From Batillaria attramentaria (taxonomy: Eukaryota; Mollusca; Gastropoda; Batillariidae): a DNA stretch of 64,000 bases. How positions within the stretch are numbered: the stretch's first letter is position 1; every line of letters starts with the position of its first letter. Both the position numbers and the translations under genes were made by a program. Under the pieces are notes generated by a model. It saw only the letters and a list, made by a program, of their open reading frames with translations, was not told the origin of the DNA and did no database searches. The stretch is taken from contig JACVVK020000213.1 of the NCBI GenBank assembly GCA_018292915.2, positions 58,501-122,500 of the forward strand, given 5' to 3'. Below, piece by piece: positions 34,579 to 46,072 of the stretch.

Positions 34579-36538
34579 TCAGCCACTGGCCGCAGTCATG
34601 TTGACGTAACATGGAGGAGTAAAGGTGTTGGGTGACGCAAGAACCTTGACGGCGGAGTAAGTGGCGGCAACTCCAGCAACCATTCCAACCAGAATTATCT
34701 CCACATTGAGAACCTTCACGTGTAACGGCACTGGCCTGCACGAGAAAACCCACAAAATTTTAAACCGTACTGGCTGTGATGGTTCAGACTTGATCAGTGC
34801 ATGCTGTTGACTGTAAAATGTACATGCCAGTCAAACCAGTGTCACTTTAGTTAGGGCGCAGTATTAAACAGACGACTTTATGAAGCTAACCACCAACTGA
34901 TCACACAAAAGCAGCAAAACAATGTTAACATTTTCTTGTTGCCTCACAACAGACGACTCCACTCAGCAAGCCCCGAGGCCAAAGCCCCGCTCCTTCACTC
35001 TGTCATGTATTGGCAAAACATTACGTCCATGAGATCGCATCATGGTCTTTATCCTTCAATGACGTCAATGGACTTACTGCTTTCTTTTCATGTTTCAGTC
35101 ATATCAAACTACATGCGCTTCCCTCGGGGAGCCGGGGTGGCCGAATAGTAGAGCGTTCGACTTCTAATGCTCGGGTCACGTCATGAGTTTGTACCAGGCT
35201 GGGGCCAAATATTTGTGCTGGCTTTTTCATCGTTGCCTCGTCTGTGATGTCACCCGTATAAGGTGGAAAAGGACGTTAAACCCTCAAACACCCACCCACC
35301 CTCGTTGCAGCGTCTGGCTAAATGTTTGCTCATTATGCCGCGGTATGCGTTCAGCTGAATACTCTAGGGGCTCGTCACTTTGACTGACAGGAGTGGGTGG
35401 GGGGTGGGTGTCTGGGGGTTTAACGTCCTTTTCCACCACATGGGTGATATCAAAGACGGGGCAACGATGAAAAAGCCAGCACAAATATTTGGCCCCAGCC
35501 GGGATCGAACTCACGACCCGAGCATTAGAAGTCCAACGCTCTACCGCCGTTCGACCACCCCGGCTCCCCCGACTGACAGGAGTGGAGTCGCCAATTATTC
35601 TGGTCCTGGTCAATAACAACAAAAGCGTTTCTGCCTAAATATACATACACGGCTTCCCACTGATCGCTTGCAGTTGACGTGAGCTTGAGGTAGAGCACAG
35701 GCGGCGCTACGAAGGCTAGCAAGGTCAAGAACGAACCTCCGACCAATGAGAGGACAGCGCCAAAGTGAGGCACGCTCTCCGCCACAAACAGCACCAGTAA
35801 ACTGATCATGGTACGTATCAGCACACGCCTCACACTGAAATCTGACGTCAAACAATGAGTCATCTGAAATTTCATGTGACGCAATGAGTTGGACATCGGG
35901 AAATCTGACGTCACACAATGATCACGTCATCTGAAATCTGACTTCACACGATAGGTAGGGTAGCTGTAACCTCATTATTTACGGTCTTTGGTAACCTAAC
36001 GTCTCTCACTGAATAAGTCATTTGACATCTGGCTTCTGGGTGGCTCATCTAAACTCTGACGTCGCACGATATATAGGTCACTGAAATCTGACGTCACACA
36101 GTAATTTCAGTGATCATCTGAAATCTGAAGTCACACAGTAGGTTGTTTACAATCTGACGTCACACACTGAGTAGGTCGTCTGAAATCAGAACAAATTTCA
36201 AACAATCGCAAGGTTTCACTCTGAAAATCAAAGGGTTTCGACCTCCGTAAGTATGTGCAAATAATCCCCAGAGAGGGGAAGATAAAGAAGAAGATGATGA
36301 AGGAAAAAAAAAAAAAAAAAAGCAACTTACTCTTGGATATCCCAATAATGTCTTCCACCTCCTGACAGACAGGGTTGATGACGATGATGTAGCTACAGAC
36401 CAGGTGGCCGGTGATGAGCAGCTCCACAATGAGAAGCGGTGTGCCGGCACTCACTGTCTGTAGCACGTTCTCCTTCACGTTCTGTCCGTACACGTAATAT
36501 CCGGTGATGGCCACGGGCAGGTACATAGCTGCCATGAC

Positions 36539-36575
<37 letters not shown>

Positions 36576-36740
36576 AAATTGAAATAACTTTATTTGAAAA
36601 CGGTGGAAGTTTTGGTCTTGCAACCAATTTTCAAACTTGCCGTTTTGAAGAACAAACAAATAAACAAAAACAAAAACCAAAAAAGCCGAATGATCGAACA
36701 TACTTAAACCTGGAACATGAAACTTCACACACACACACAC

Positions 36741-36771
<31 letters not shown>

Positions 36772-39700
36772 TTTACCGCATGCATGAACTAGTATGTCCA
36801 CATAATTATATGTAAACGTGTCGTACCTTTCTTTTTTTCTTTTTTTCATTATTTATTAGAGAGAGAGAGAGAGAGAGAGAATGAAACAAAAAAAAAACCT
36901 CTTTTTTTCCAAAGGTACACGATATGCTATTCAATCTTGTTCCTTTCAACGGCCCATAAACTGAAAAGAAAAAAAATAATGATATAATAAAAATAAGGGT
37001 GGGCTTGTGTGTTGGAGTACTCGAAGGTTCTCTGCCACAACGTCGTCTCTCTCTCTCTTCTTTCTGTCTGTATCAGTGGCATCCGGGAACCCGTGATTTG
37101 CTTGACAAATGACGATGTTTTTTGTTTGTTTTTTGTTTGTTTGTTTGTTTGTTTGTTTGTTTGTTTATTTGTTTGTTTGTTTTTTGCTGCCCCAACTCTT
37201 TTTGCCAGCTCCAGTGGTGTTCCTCCCAGGTCATGGGTGGAATCCACGGAGGGCTCGAAAGCTGGGGGGCAATTTATATTATGCATGATGATGGAGATGA
37301 GAATGATGGTAAGATGATGCCATGGAGGTCCGTGTGGTTTTGGGACTGCGGGACAGGGCCGCATTCCACGCTTCCTGTCATAAATATCCCGGCATACATA
37401 ACATACCAAGGTAAGCCAGACAGGCGGCTCTTCCAAATTTGGCGGGTTCCCGCATGTCTGTTTGGAACGTGGGGAAAGCCGGATGTCCACACGACGAGAA
37501 AGCGATGGTTCCAAACGCCATGGCGAAGGACAGCAAGTCCACTTCTCGATGAACCACAGGAGCCACTGACCTGGGGTCTGTTGCCATGGCAACGACCAGG
37601 ACAATGCAGGCGAGACCGGTGGCCGTCATGGCGCCAACGGCTACTGGCCTGCGGTACAGTGAAAGTCTTTATCAACATATTACGGATTACAATCACCGTG
37701 CCAAGCTTCGTGCCTATCAACTTACTTGCAAGTTCGAAATCTTTCCAAGGTGACGTAATCTACTGACAATACTGCACCAGCATGTTCTGGGATGATCTAG
37801 AAATTTCCACCGAAATGCAGTGGCTTTTCGCGATCTCCACAACAACTGCCTTGTTTACGAATTCAATTACTACATTCAATGCATTCTGTCCGACCTACCA
37901 GAAGTCTTTGGGAGTGCCTGGCCACGTACAGGGGATGAGTATGCCCGCCAAAACCAGCAACCAGACACAGAAGGACAAGTCCTTGTGGAACAGGTGGGCG
38001 ACAACCAGCTGAAGGTTTTGGGATGCCAGCAGCATGAACACAGTGGCCCCTCCGAACATGGCAGAGTTTGCGGCGATGGATATCAACAGTCTGGAAATAG
38101 ACGATTCTTTCTCGTCAATCAAAGGGGACGAGCCTCCAGAATTCAGCCAATCGCGTGCCGCGGTATAATTTTCCCAACACGTGGCATGATCTGGCAAACG
38201 TTCATGCCAGACACTACAAAGAGGAAAGCACGTGTAATTTGATACGACTGAAACGTGGAACTGAAACGTGGAAAGAAAGCAGTAAGGCCATTGACGTCAT
38301 TTGAGGTAAAAGACCATTACCGATTACGCCAATCTCTTTCGTAGTCAGAGGGATGTGTAAGGTTACGAGCAAATAAAAGGGACTGCAGTTCGAGTAGGTG
38401 ATGTTATGCAAGTTGATAGTTTTGCACTTCTTGTTATGTGACGAACATGCATTAATTTTGTGGTTATGTGGTAAGAAACAGAGTGTCATCCGTGATCGGA
38501 GTTTCGATATTGACTAAGGTAGGCTACCACGGGCTACTGTGGTTTCTTCTTTCTTCTTCTGCGTTCCCTGTTCTGGACTCCGCCTCAGATGATTAGGTTT
38601 GTGGTCTTTATATAAGCAGTGGTCTTCAAGAGGTCTGTTTTTCTGCCCCAGAGTTTCTCTGCCAGTGTGGCTCCGTTCGGCCAGTGTTGTGTCCTTGCTT
38701 CTTTGAAGAGGGGGCAGGACTGTAGAATGTGTTCCGGGGTTTGAGGGGCTGTTCCGCACGGACAGTCTGGTGAGTGTGACAGCCCAAGGCGGCACAGGTG
38801 GGCACGCAGTCTGCAGTGTCCAGTTCGTAGTCTGAAGATGGTGGTCTGTTCATAACGCTGGAGCTGTGGCATCTGGTCGTTAGATGAGGGATTGTGTTGC
38901 GCCGTCCAGATTGTCTTGTACTGATGCTTTACCAGAGTCTTGGCTTCTGTGTAGGAGACTGCCTGCTGGGGTTGCTCTTTTCTGCTGCCAGACTTGGCCA
39001 GTCTGTCTGCCTCTTCGTTTCCTGTGAGACCACAGTGAGCAGGGATCCACTGTACGGCAACCTTCATCTGGTGTGAGAGGGCAGCTAGAAGGTGCTGTGT
39101 GTCTCTTTCCAGCTGCTCACTGGGTGACTGCAGGCTTTGGATGACGGATCTGCAGTCAGTTAGGAAGACGACGTGTGTGGGCAGGGGGGATTCTCTACCA
39201 ATGAGCTTGGCAGCTTCTCGGAGAGCATTGACTTCAGCCCTGAAGTTTGTGGATAGTCGTCCAGCAGGCATGGAGCTTGTTGTGGTGCGGCCATCTGGGT
39301 GGCGGATGAGAATCCCGCTTCCTCCATTCCTGACTGCTGAGTCTGCGGACCCGTCAGTATAGGCGTGTGTCCAGACTGACATGTTGTAGTCCCGATCCAG
39401 CATTTCTAGTGAGAGGGATCTAAGCGTGGCTTGTGGCTGGTCGTCCTTGCTGGTCACTCCTGGAACATCTGTAACAAGGAGCACCCCTTCCAGGTTGGTG
39501 TCCCATTCCTCAGCTGCTTGGAGTGGCTCTTGTTCTTCAGGAGTGGATGGCAGGATGTTCATGTGTGTTCTCATCAGCTGTTTGGCCAGGTGGTTGAAGC
39601 TGCCTCTTTTCAGTCGGTTCTTTGTGTGTTCTTGGAGGTGCTGGTGGGCGGGGTGGGTGGCTAGTCTTTTCAGTTTTTCGCTCTGGGTGAGCACTTTCTC

Positions 39701-41478
39701 CTCCCTTCGTAGCTCAAGAGAATGGAGTCCTGTAGTTGTTTCGAGGGTGTGTACGGGTGTTGTTTTCAGCCCGCCTGTGATGATTCGCATGCCTGCGTTC
39801 TGCACCTTGGCCAACCTGCTGGTGTTGCTCTTTGCTGCGGTGGCCCACGCTGCTGCTCCATACTCCATCACAGGGCGTACATTCCCTATGTACACCCTCC
39901 TCAGGATGCTGCTGTTTGCTCCCCACTTAGTGCCAGCCAGTTTCTTCATGAGAGAGAGTCTTTTGGTGGCCCTTTTCTCCATCTCTCTGATGTGGGGGTT
40001 CCATGTCAGTTTCTTGTCCAGTTTGGTTCCAAGGTATGTTGGTGTGTCTTGCTGGGGAATCTGCTGATTGTTGATGGTCAGTCTGAGAGTCTCCTTGGTG
40101 TTAGAAAGAGAGAAGCAGGTGGCTACTGTTTTCTGGCTGTTGATGGTGACGCACCAGTCCGTTGCCCATTTGGAGGTGGTGTTGAGGGCCTCTTGCATTC
40201 TGACTGTGGCAGAGGAGGTGGACTCTGAGGCGTTCCACATTGCGAAGTCGTCAGCATGCAGGTCTCTGGAGATGTGTCTGGACAGACAACTGGAAATGTC
40301 ATTGATGAAGACAACGAAGAGAGTGGGAGAGATCACCCCTCCCTTCTTCTCCTGGAAGGCGTTCTCTATTGACTGTGCCAGGTAGACGAGCTGGTCTTCA
40401 GTACTCCTGTTCTTCCTGAAGGCAGTCTGTTCTTTGGTGATCAGGTTGTTGGATTCCAGGTGCCACATCAGCCTCTTGTTTATCATCCGTTCCGTTCACT
40501 GTGGTTTCTAATGCTGCATCCTCTTTCAGAATGGCGCTGCCCAATCAGATGGAGTAGTTTGGCTGAGATGTCTTCGCTTATAATGAATCGTGATCATTGT
40601 ACCTAACATGATGATAATAATAATAATGAATATTGTATAGGCGCTTTACCCAATTTCATGAATCAGCCCAACACGCACGCTCACGTGAATCACACGCATT
40701 CTCTCACACACTGGACATAAACACATTACAATCACGTGGTGCGAAGGGTCAGTTCAGCTATTGAAATTTCGGAATTTAGAATTGCATTTATTTTTCAAAT
40801 TTGGTGGGCTGAACATTTCCAAAGCTGAGGGGGAGGAAGCCGGAGTACCCGGAGAGAACCCCCGACGATCGGCCCGAATAAACGGTGCCACATACGAGAA
40901 GGAAAAATTCTTTGCCCCGAGTGGGACTCGAACCTCTGACCTCTCACATTGGTGACAAGTCTCTTACCCACTAGACCACCGACCGCCCCTGTAAGCAGAG
41001 AAACAGAACAAAGGACAGTAGGAAGACAAGCTCACACGAACAACATCATAAAATAAGAACAACCATGACTTTCACCTGCCAGGTGTCCCAAAAGTGATCT
41101 CCCCCATAGCCGGGTACGGGTAGCGCACGTGACCCCTCATTTCCGGGTACCTGTCCTGGACTATTGACCAACATCGGCCCAGGATGGTTCCCGTGTAGGC
41201 GCACGCAGCACAGATGAGGGCGATCACCACGATGCCGATCCAACCTGCAGGACAAAGTCATCATGATCAGCGTTCAGACAACTCTCTCTCTCTCTCTCTC
41301 TCTACCCCCCCCCCCCCCCCCCCCCCCCCCGTAATTCCGTCACGTCCCACTTTCAGAAAAAGAGTGTTTTCCCACTTACATGAAACAGGTTACACCGAGT
41401 CACATGTCTGCATCTCGTAGATAAGAAACTGTCCTTTGTGCGCCCCTTTGTTCTCCAAATTAAAAAAAAAGCAAAAAA

Positions 41479-41574
<96 letters not shown>

Positions 41575-44500
41575 TTTTATTAAGGTTACTTTATTCTTAT
41601 CAGTTTGTTTTTATTTTGTTTCTTCGTGTATTTTGTATTCCTTGTTAACTTTGCTTGCGCAGGCTTTTTAATTTTTTATTTTTATTATTGTTGTTGTTGT
41701 TGTAGCAACGACTGATTGAAAATTTACCACTGTTTGGTGAAATCACTTCCATTGGAAAATAAAAATTAATTCGTTCCTTCGGTCGTTCGGTCAGTCGTTC
41801 GTTCGGTCGTACGTTCGGTCGGTCGTTCGGTCGTTCGTTTGTTCGTTCTCACTGACAACTGACCGGTCTTCTCCAGAGCATCAGGTAAAGCCAGAACACC
41901 CGACCCGGCCATCTGTCCAACCATGAAGATTGCGCATGTTAACACTGTCAGACCGTGTTTGTTGTGCCCCATCAAGGTTTGGTCCTCCTGGAAAGGTATA
42001 GATCTAGACTCGTCACAAGCGGCACTTAACTCATCTGACCCAAGTTATGCACACCATACCGGCCCCCGTAGTGTAGTGGTTAGCACTTCGGACCATGGAC
42101 CGGGAGACCCGGGTTCGAATCCCAGCCGAGGCAAGCGGGATTTTTCCTACCTAGGTCGGCTCCTACCCAGAGCGGGTGTGCTATGGGCCCGATGGGGAGG
42201 CTGTTGCCACACAGCCGAGTTTCACCCACTTCACGGGTGCGACTTTGGGGGTGCTTCCCTTAGTATGACACGTCTTATGATGTGGATGATTACACGGCCG
42301 GCACCGCAGGTGCCGTAGTTCCCGGGCCTGGTTAATGCCGGGATATTTATGACAGGAAGCGTGGAATGCGGCCCTGTCCCGCAGTCCCAAACTACATGGA
42401 CCTCCATAGCATCATCTTACTATCATCCTCATCCCCATCATTATGCATAATAAAAATTGTCCCAGCTTCCGAGTCCTCCGAGGGTTCCACCAGAGACATA
42501 CATATGTATGTATGTCTCTGGTTCCACCCATGACCTGGGAGGAACACCACTGGAGCTGGCAACGAGTTGGGGCAGCAGCAAAAACAAAAAAACAAAAAAA
42601 AAGTTATGCACACACATGAATGTGTTTACCTTAGTGATAGTTTTGACAGTTGCATATATTGATGTGGGGGATGCTTGTTGTGTGTTACAGACATTGAAAA
42701 AGAGAGCAGGAGCAGAAGTCTGCTGGTGGGGCCAGTGGACTCGAACCTGTGGAAACAGATGACCATTGCGGGACTACACATAACTCATCTGACCCGAGTG
42801 CAGCCGCAGCAGTTTATTTATATTTTTACCTCCCTTTCAAACATGTCTGCTGTCAGGTTTCCTTGGTAACCCGGTGAATGCGATGTCAAAGTAAAGTACT
42901 GCATCTGAACAAGATTTCCCCTAAATACAAAATTATTTGGTCCAAATGGTGCAAGTTAGTTAGTTAGGGCTTAACGCCGCGTAGGCAGCAAAGACTAATT
43001 CGCGGCTTCCAAATGGTGAAATGTCCCCACGGTCGATCCTGACGTAAGGTAGATTCCGCGTAGAAAGAGTTAAACGGCCTAATTCCATCTTGGCTAAGAC
43101 AGCTTATTTTTTGGAACAGTTTCGCTCGTCAGAGCGCCCTGTACGCGGGTCGGAATACTCTATCTTGATGATTAGTACAGCTCTTAATGCGACACAATGT
43201 ATACACTTTGCGCGGGCGGTTGAACGTTCAACTTCTACGAGCTGTTGTTCAAATTCTACGACTGCTGTTCAAATTCTAGACTGTTGTTAGAACACAGTGT
43301 GGTCGCCGCGTCATCGATAATGCTTCTGTTGGCTTCTGTTGTCATTACAGACGCTGTCGCTGTCCCAGGCGTCTAAGTAAAGCCCGCTCTTAACTGGGCA
43401 CACTGCGCGAAACACACAAGTGCACATCACAGTCGTTGCGCTCGGTGTGTCTACTAACTACAAAACTGAATACAGCTGTGCTCGGTGACAAACCGATTGA
43501 AGATGCGCTGTCCGCCATGTTTGCACGCCGAGTGACGTAGTACAGCCAATCAGAATCTGTTGTGGAAACCACAGTCACAGTTGCGGCTATTTGAAATCCA
43601 GGTTGCTGTGATAATGCCACAGCGGCGGAAACCCCCCAAATCAATCAAAACTGTGGACAGCACAGTGGCGCTGCGCAGTGCCCAGTTAAGAGCCGGCTTT
43701 GTGTGATGATAGATACAGTACCACGAAAACAGCTAACAACGATATCTGAGGATAAACATGGTAGCATCAGCTTAACTCAGTTCCTAGCAAGTAAGTTTGT
43801 GCCCTCACTTTAAAAAAAAAGTCATAATTAATTCAGTATGTCTGCATGGATTTAAACTGGGCTTAGTGGGGGGGGGGGGGGGGCCGGGGTGGCCGAATGA
43901 TAGAGCGTTGGACTTCTAATGCTCGGGTCGTGAGTTCGTATCCTGGCTGGGGCCAAATATTTGTGCTGGCTTTCTCATCGTTGCCACGTCTTTGATATCA
44001 CCCGTACGTGGTGGAAAAGGACGTTAAACCCCCAAAACACTCACTCACTCACTCACACCCCCCCCCCCTCCCCTGGGCTTAGTGGGGGTGTTGCAAAATT
44101 TCAACCCCTAATAGGCCCCCATGACGCCTGCAGGCACATTTCCATGAATCCACTGAATTCGGCTTGTCCGATATATATAGTGGCATCTGAATGTTGCAAG
44201 TGCGTCAGTGTCCAGTACACGAGCCATCAAAGACATTGTGTGTGCACGATGTGTGTCGCACGGTCGGGGGCGACCACCTACATCCCAGCACGGGGCCTAG
44301 TAAACAAACTCGACAGTTTGACCTGACTTAAAATCCTCCAGGTATAGAGCAAACACTACAACATGTACAGTAAACCAACAAATATATCCTGCTGGACCTC
44401 TGGAAACAGCGTACTTGTTGTGCTTACGGACTCAGTTTTGATAAAGTGAATGAAAAAAAAATAAAAATAATAAAATAAAATAAAAAATTAAAAACCCTCC

Positions 44501-44944
44501 ATTTTTTCGACAAACGTACTACATTTGCTTCTACAGTCAAACAACTGCAGTTTCCACATCCACAATATCAGTCTTCAACATTCACATCGCCATTTTGTTC
44601 AAAGCTTTGCGATGCGTGTTCTTAGTGGATGATAGTTTATCGACTTTTAGGGCGTTTCAAGTACACGGGCTGGGGCCATATATTATTTGTGCTGGCCTTT
44701 GTCTCGTTGCCCCGTCTTTGATATCACCCATATGTGGTGGAAAAGGACGTTAAACTCACGCCCCGAGCATTAGAAGTCCAACGCTCTGCCATTCAGCCCC
44801 CCCCCCCCCCCCCCCCCCCCCCCGGCTCCCCACGAGTATTGCAAGATGTGTCCCTGACTGCCAGTTACTAGTCAGGTAGTCGTTGTTATTTACTCATAAA
44901 AGCAGTCTTACCTCGCTGACGGACCTGTCATCAGACGTCTCCAT
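34579..44944 (-). CDS. AVT/SLC32-36-like amino-acid transporter, paralogue A (8 exons)
   Basis: Exons in transcription order: 44912-44944, 41864-41987, 41076-41244, 37899-38090, 37407-37648, 36331-36537, 35649-35841, 34579-34735. The sum is 1,317 nt, 438 residues and TGA, with all junctions GT-AG and in phase. The product is an AAAP (Aa_trans) permease, expected to move neutral amino acids with or against protons across plasma or vesicle membranes. Visible hallmarks: GSGVLALP in TM1, RYPYPAMGE in the TM2-3 loop, ESVPHFG with LVGGS around TM9-10, and the C-terminal FTPPCYVN. About 11 membrane helices can be counted. The start [11 protein letters not shown] is chosen because paralogue B begins [10 protein letters not shown]; ATGs also occur in frame upstream as far as 45106. 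Intron 3 contains a LINE and intron 5 a SINE next to the donor. Substrate cannot be read from the sequence. Confidence 0.85.
35126..35295 (+). mobile_element. tRNA-headed SINE, family 1
   Basis: Head GGGGTGGCCGAATAGTAGAG then CTTCTAATGCTCGGG, body CCAAATATTTGTGCTGGC, end GTGGAAAAGGACGTTAAAC. It pairs in inverted orientation with 35400-35570. Intron 7 of transporter A. Confidence 0.7.
35400..35570 (-). mobile_element. tRNA-headed SINE, family 1 (inverted)
   Basis: The reverse complement of the family 1 unit, with box B-like GTCGTGAGTTCGATCCCGGC. Head at 35570, GTTTAACGTCC end near 35420. Intron 7 of transporter A. Confidence 0.7.
35842..36190 (-). repeat. Degenerate CRE-containing repeats in intron 6 of transporter A
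   Basis: Roughly 35-75-bp spaced copies of AATCTGACGTCACACA. TGACGTCA is perfect at 35843, 35906, 36089 and 36155, and one-off versions occur between. The exon 7 acceptor (minus strand GACGTCAG|ATTTCAGTG) is itself the first unit. Confidence 0.8.
37184..37393 (-). mobile_element. 5'-truncated SINE, family 2, at a splice donor
   Basis: The reverse complement matches the second half of 16583-17080, from GCCGGGATATTTATGACAGG to GAGTTGGGGCAGC. A (GTTT)n tract at 37125-37182 follows its 3' end. Its 5' edge lies only 14 nt inside intron 5 of transporter A (donor GTATGT at 37401-37406). Confidence 0.75.
38548..40497 (-). mobile_element. 5'-truncated non-LTR retrotransposon (RT plus RNase H)
   Basis: A 633-codon frame (38585-40486, minus) holds the end of a reverse transcriptase and a C-terminal RNase H, an arrangement typical of the I/Nimb-like LINE superfamily. 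RT landmarks are the fingers segment [34 protein letters not shown] (the catalytic box, normally with Tyr before ADD) and YLGTKLD. RNase H landmarks are [25 protein letters not shown] and [19 protein letters not shown]. The palm segment expected between FQEKK and GGVISP is missing in frame. ACTGTGGTTTCT flanks the element on both sides (38536-38547, 40498-40509) as a 12-bp target duplication; the 3' tail is (GAA)-rich. The 5' half (ORF1, endonuclease) is absent. It sits in intron 3 of transporter A on the same strand. Confidence 0.85.
40610..40987 (-). mobile_element. tRNA-headed SINE, family 3
   Basis: On the minus strand the head GGCGGTCGGTGGTCTAGTGG starts at 40987 and the tail GCGCCTATACAATATTCATT ends at about 40610. 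Box B GGTTCGAGTCCCACTCGGGG is well preserved. Intron 3 of transporter A, next to the LINE. Confidence 0.7.
41481..41569 (+). repeat. (GT)n(GA)n compound microsatellite
   Basis: About 30 GT units followed by about 14 GA units, in intron 2 of transporter A. A C run (41307-41330) after (CT)n lies close by. Confidence 0.95.
42061..42601 (+). mobile_element. tRNA-headed SINE, family 2 (with palindromic insertion)
   Basis: Nearly identical to 16583-17080 over head and body. Near 42487-42524 it carries an additional near-perfect palindrome (AGAGACATACATATGTATG then TATGTCTCT) together with a repeat of the GGTTCCACC segment. A-rich tail at 42578-42601. It lies just upstream (5') of transporter A exon 2, in intron 1. 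Confidence 0.75.
43379..43700. mobile_element. MITE with ~23-bp terminal inverted repeats
   Basis: AAAGCCCGCTCTTAACTGGG at the left edge is matched in reverse complement at 43678-43700 (CCCAGTTAAGAGCCGGCTTT), and the inverted arms continue with GCAC and CTGCGC. It is 322 bp with no transposase. A TTAA occurs within each arm, but pairing continues outside it, so it is not a piggyBac border. It lies in intron 1 of transporter A. Confidence 0.55.
43883..44042 (+). mobile_element. tRNA-headed SINE, family 1
   Basis: Follows a G run at 43869-43882. Full head (GGCCGAATGATAGAGCGTTG, GTCGTGAGTTCGTATCC) and body to GACGTTAAACCCCCAAAAC, then CACTCACTCACTC. Intron 1 of transporter A. Confidence 0.7.
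44668..44833. mobile_element. Rearranged family 1 SINE (halves in opposite orientation)
   Basis: 44668-44755 is the 3' body in plus orientation (GGGGCCATATATTATTTGTG to GACGTTAAACTC). 44756-44833 is the head in minus orientation (CCCCGAGCATTAGAAGTCCA ... CGGCTCCCC), with a C homopolymer at 44797-44823. Intron 1 of transporter A. Confidence 0.6.
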
Positions 44945-45817
44945 GATGCGTGCACCTTGCATGGTCATCGCCAGGACTTCCTGTTTCGGTGTACATATAC
45001 GCTGATGTAGCCTGATAACGAATTCCACTGGAAATATGACTTGGCCGAGTTTATGCGTTGAACTCTCTAGCTGTTTATGTTGCCAGTCTGTCACGTTCAT
45101 TTGCATTGCACATACCTACACGTGCTGTTGATACAACTTACGAAAGTGAACGCTATTCCAGGTTACGCCTACAACAAAGTGTACGCATGCAGGGCCGGAT
45201 CAAATCGTTTTTGAGGGGGAGTGGGAGAGGGAGGGGGGGGGGACTAAAAACGAAGGGGGGGGGGGGGGGTCGGGTGGGATGTGGGTGGGTGGGATAGACA
45301 CACTCGATCTTTCGCTCAGTGAGGGGTGGGGGGGGGGGGTGGACTTGAGCGCCCACAGTGCATGAAAAGTGTTTATTTTTGCGAATTCCTGTTTTTTGTT
45401 GTTGTTTTTTTTTCTGAGGGGGGGGGGGGGGGGGCTCAACCTCGATATGATGTTTACTTTGTCGGGTTGAACCACACATACGGTACAATATGCATGAAAT
45501 TATTCAGGACAAACATTGTAAGTACCAAATACAGCAATTATACCAACGTGTTGCCTGCTGCGGAACATACAACCTTTCGACAGTGGCTTTGAAATGGCTG
45601 ACTTGCATACCTCGGTATGATGTTTACTCTGTTCATGCTGGGTCGTACCATACATACGGTTCAATATACGTGAAATTATTCAGGACTAATATCTAGTTAA
45701 CAGTTACAGCAATCAATAACATGTCGCCCGCTGCAGAATGTACGTTGCAATGTGAGATATTCTAGTTCTATGTGTACTTCTGATTTATGTTTTCCGCATT
45801 TTGTGCTGCTACCACTA

Positions 45818-45852
<35 letters not shown>

Positions 45853-46072
45853 GCAGCTATTTCAACTGCCTCTGCTGCAACAAAATGAACACTGAACATA
45901 TTTGTGTTGTTAAAACATCCAGTTTAATAGCTAATTAATTCCACAATTCCATATATTATCGCATTATCCAAACTGTCACAGATTATGCACAGCAAAACAT
46001 TCACAAAATGTATACATTGCTGATCACGGAAACTTTAAAAACAACAACAACAACAACAACAACAAAACCCAA
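44945..46072. other. Spacer between transporters A and B
   Basis: Only 1.1 kb. Contains G-rich runs (45220-45435), the two-copy duplication and an ACT triplet run (45811-45852). It must hold the promoter of A and the 3' end of B (a minus-strand ATTAAA occurs at 45923-45928). Confidence 0.55.
45439..45743 (+). repeat. Two-copy ~170-bp tandem duplication between transporters A and B
   Basis: ACCTCGATATGATGTTTACT ... GAAATTATTCAGGACAAACA ... GCCTGCTGCGGAACATAC is repeated from about 45608 with roughly 15% differences. Confidence 0.7.

Noticed and set aside
44945..45106. Longer N-terminus for transporter A from an in-frame ATG at 45106
   Set aside because: Paralogue B starts at the equivalent of 44944 ([10 protein letters not shown]), and the upstream residues show no family similarity. 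It is not excluded as an alternative start.
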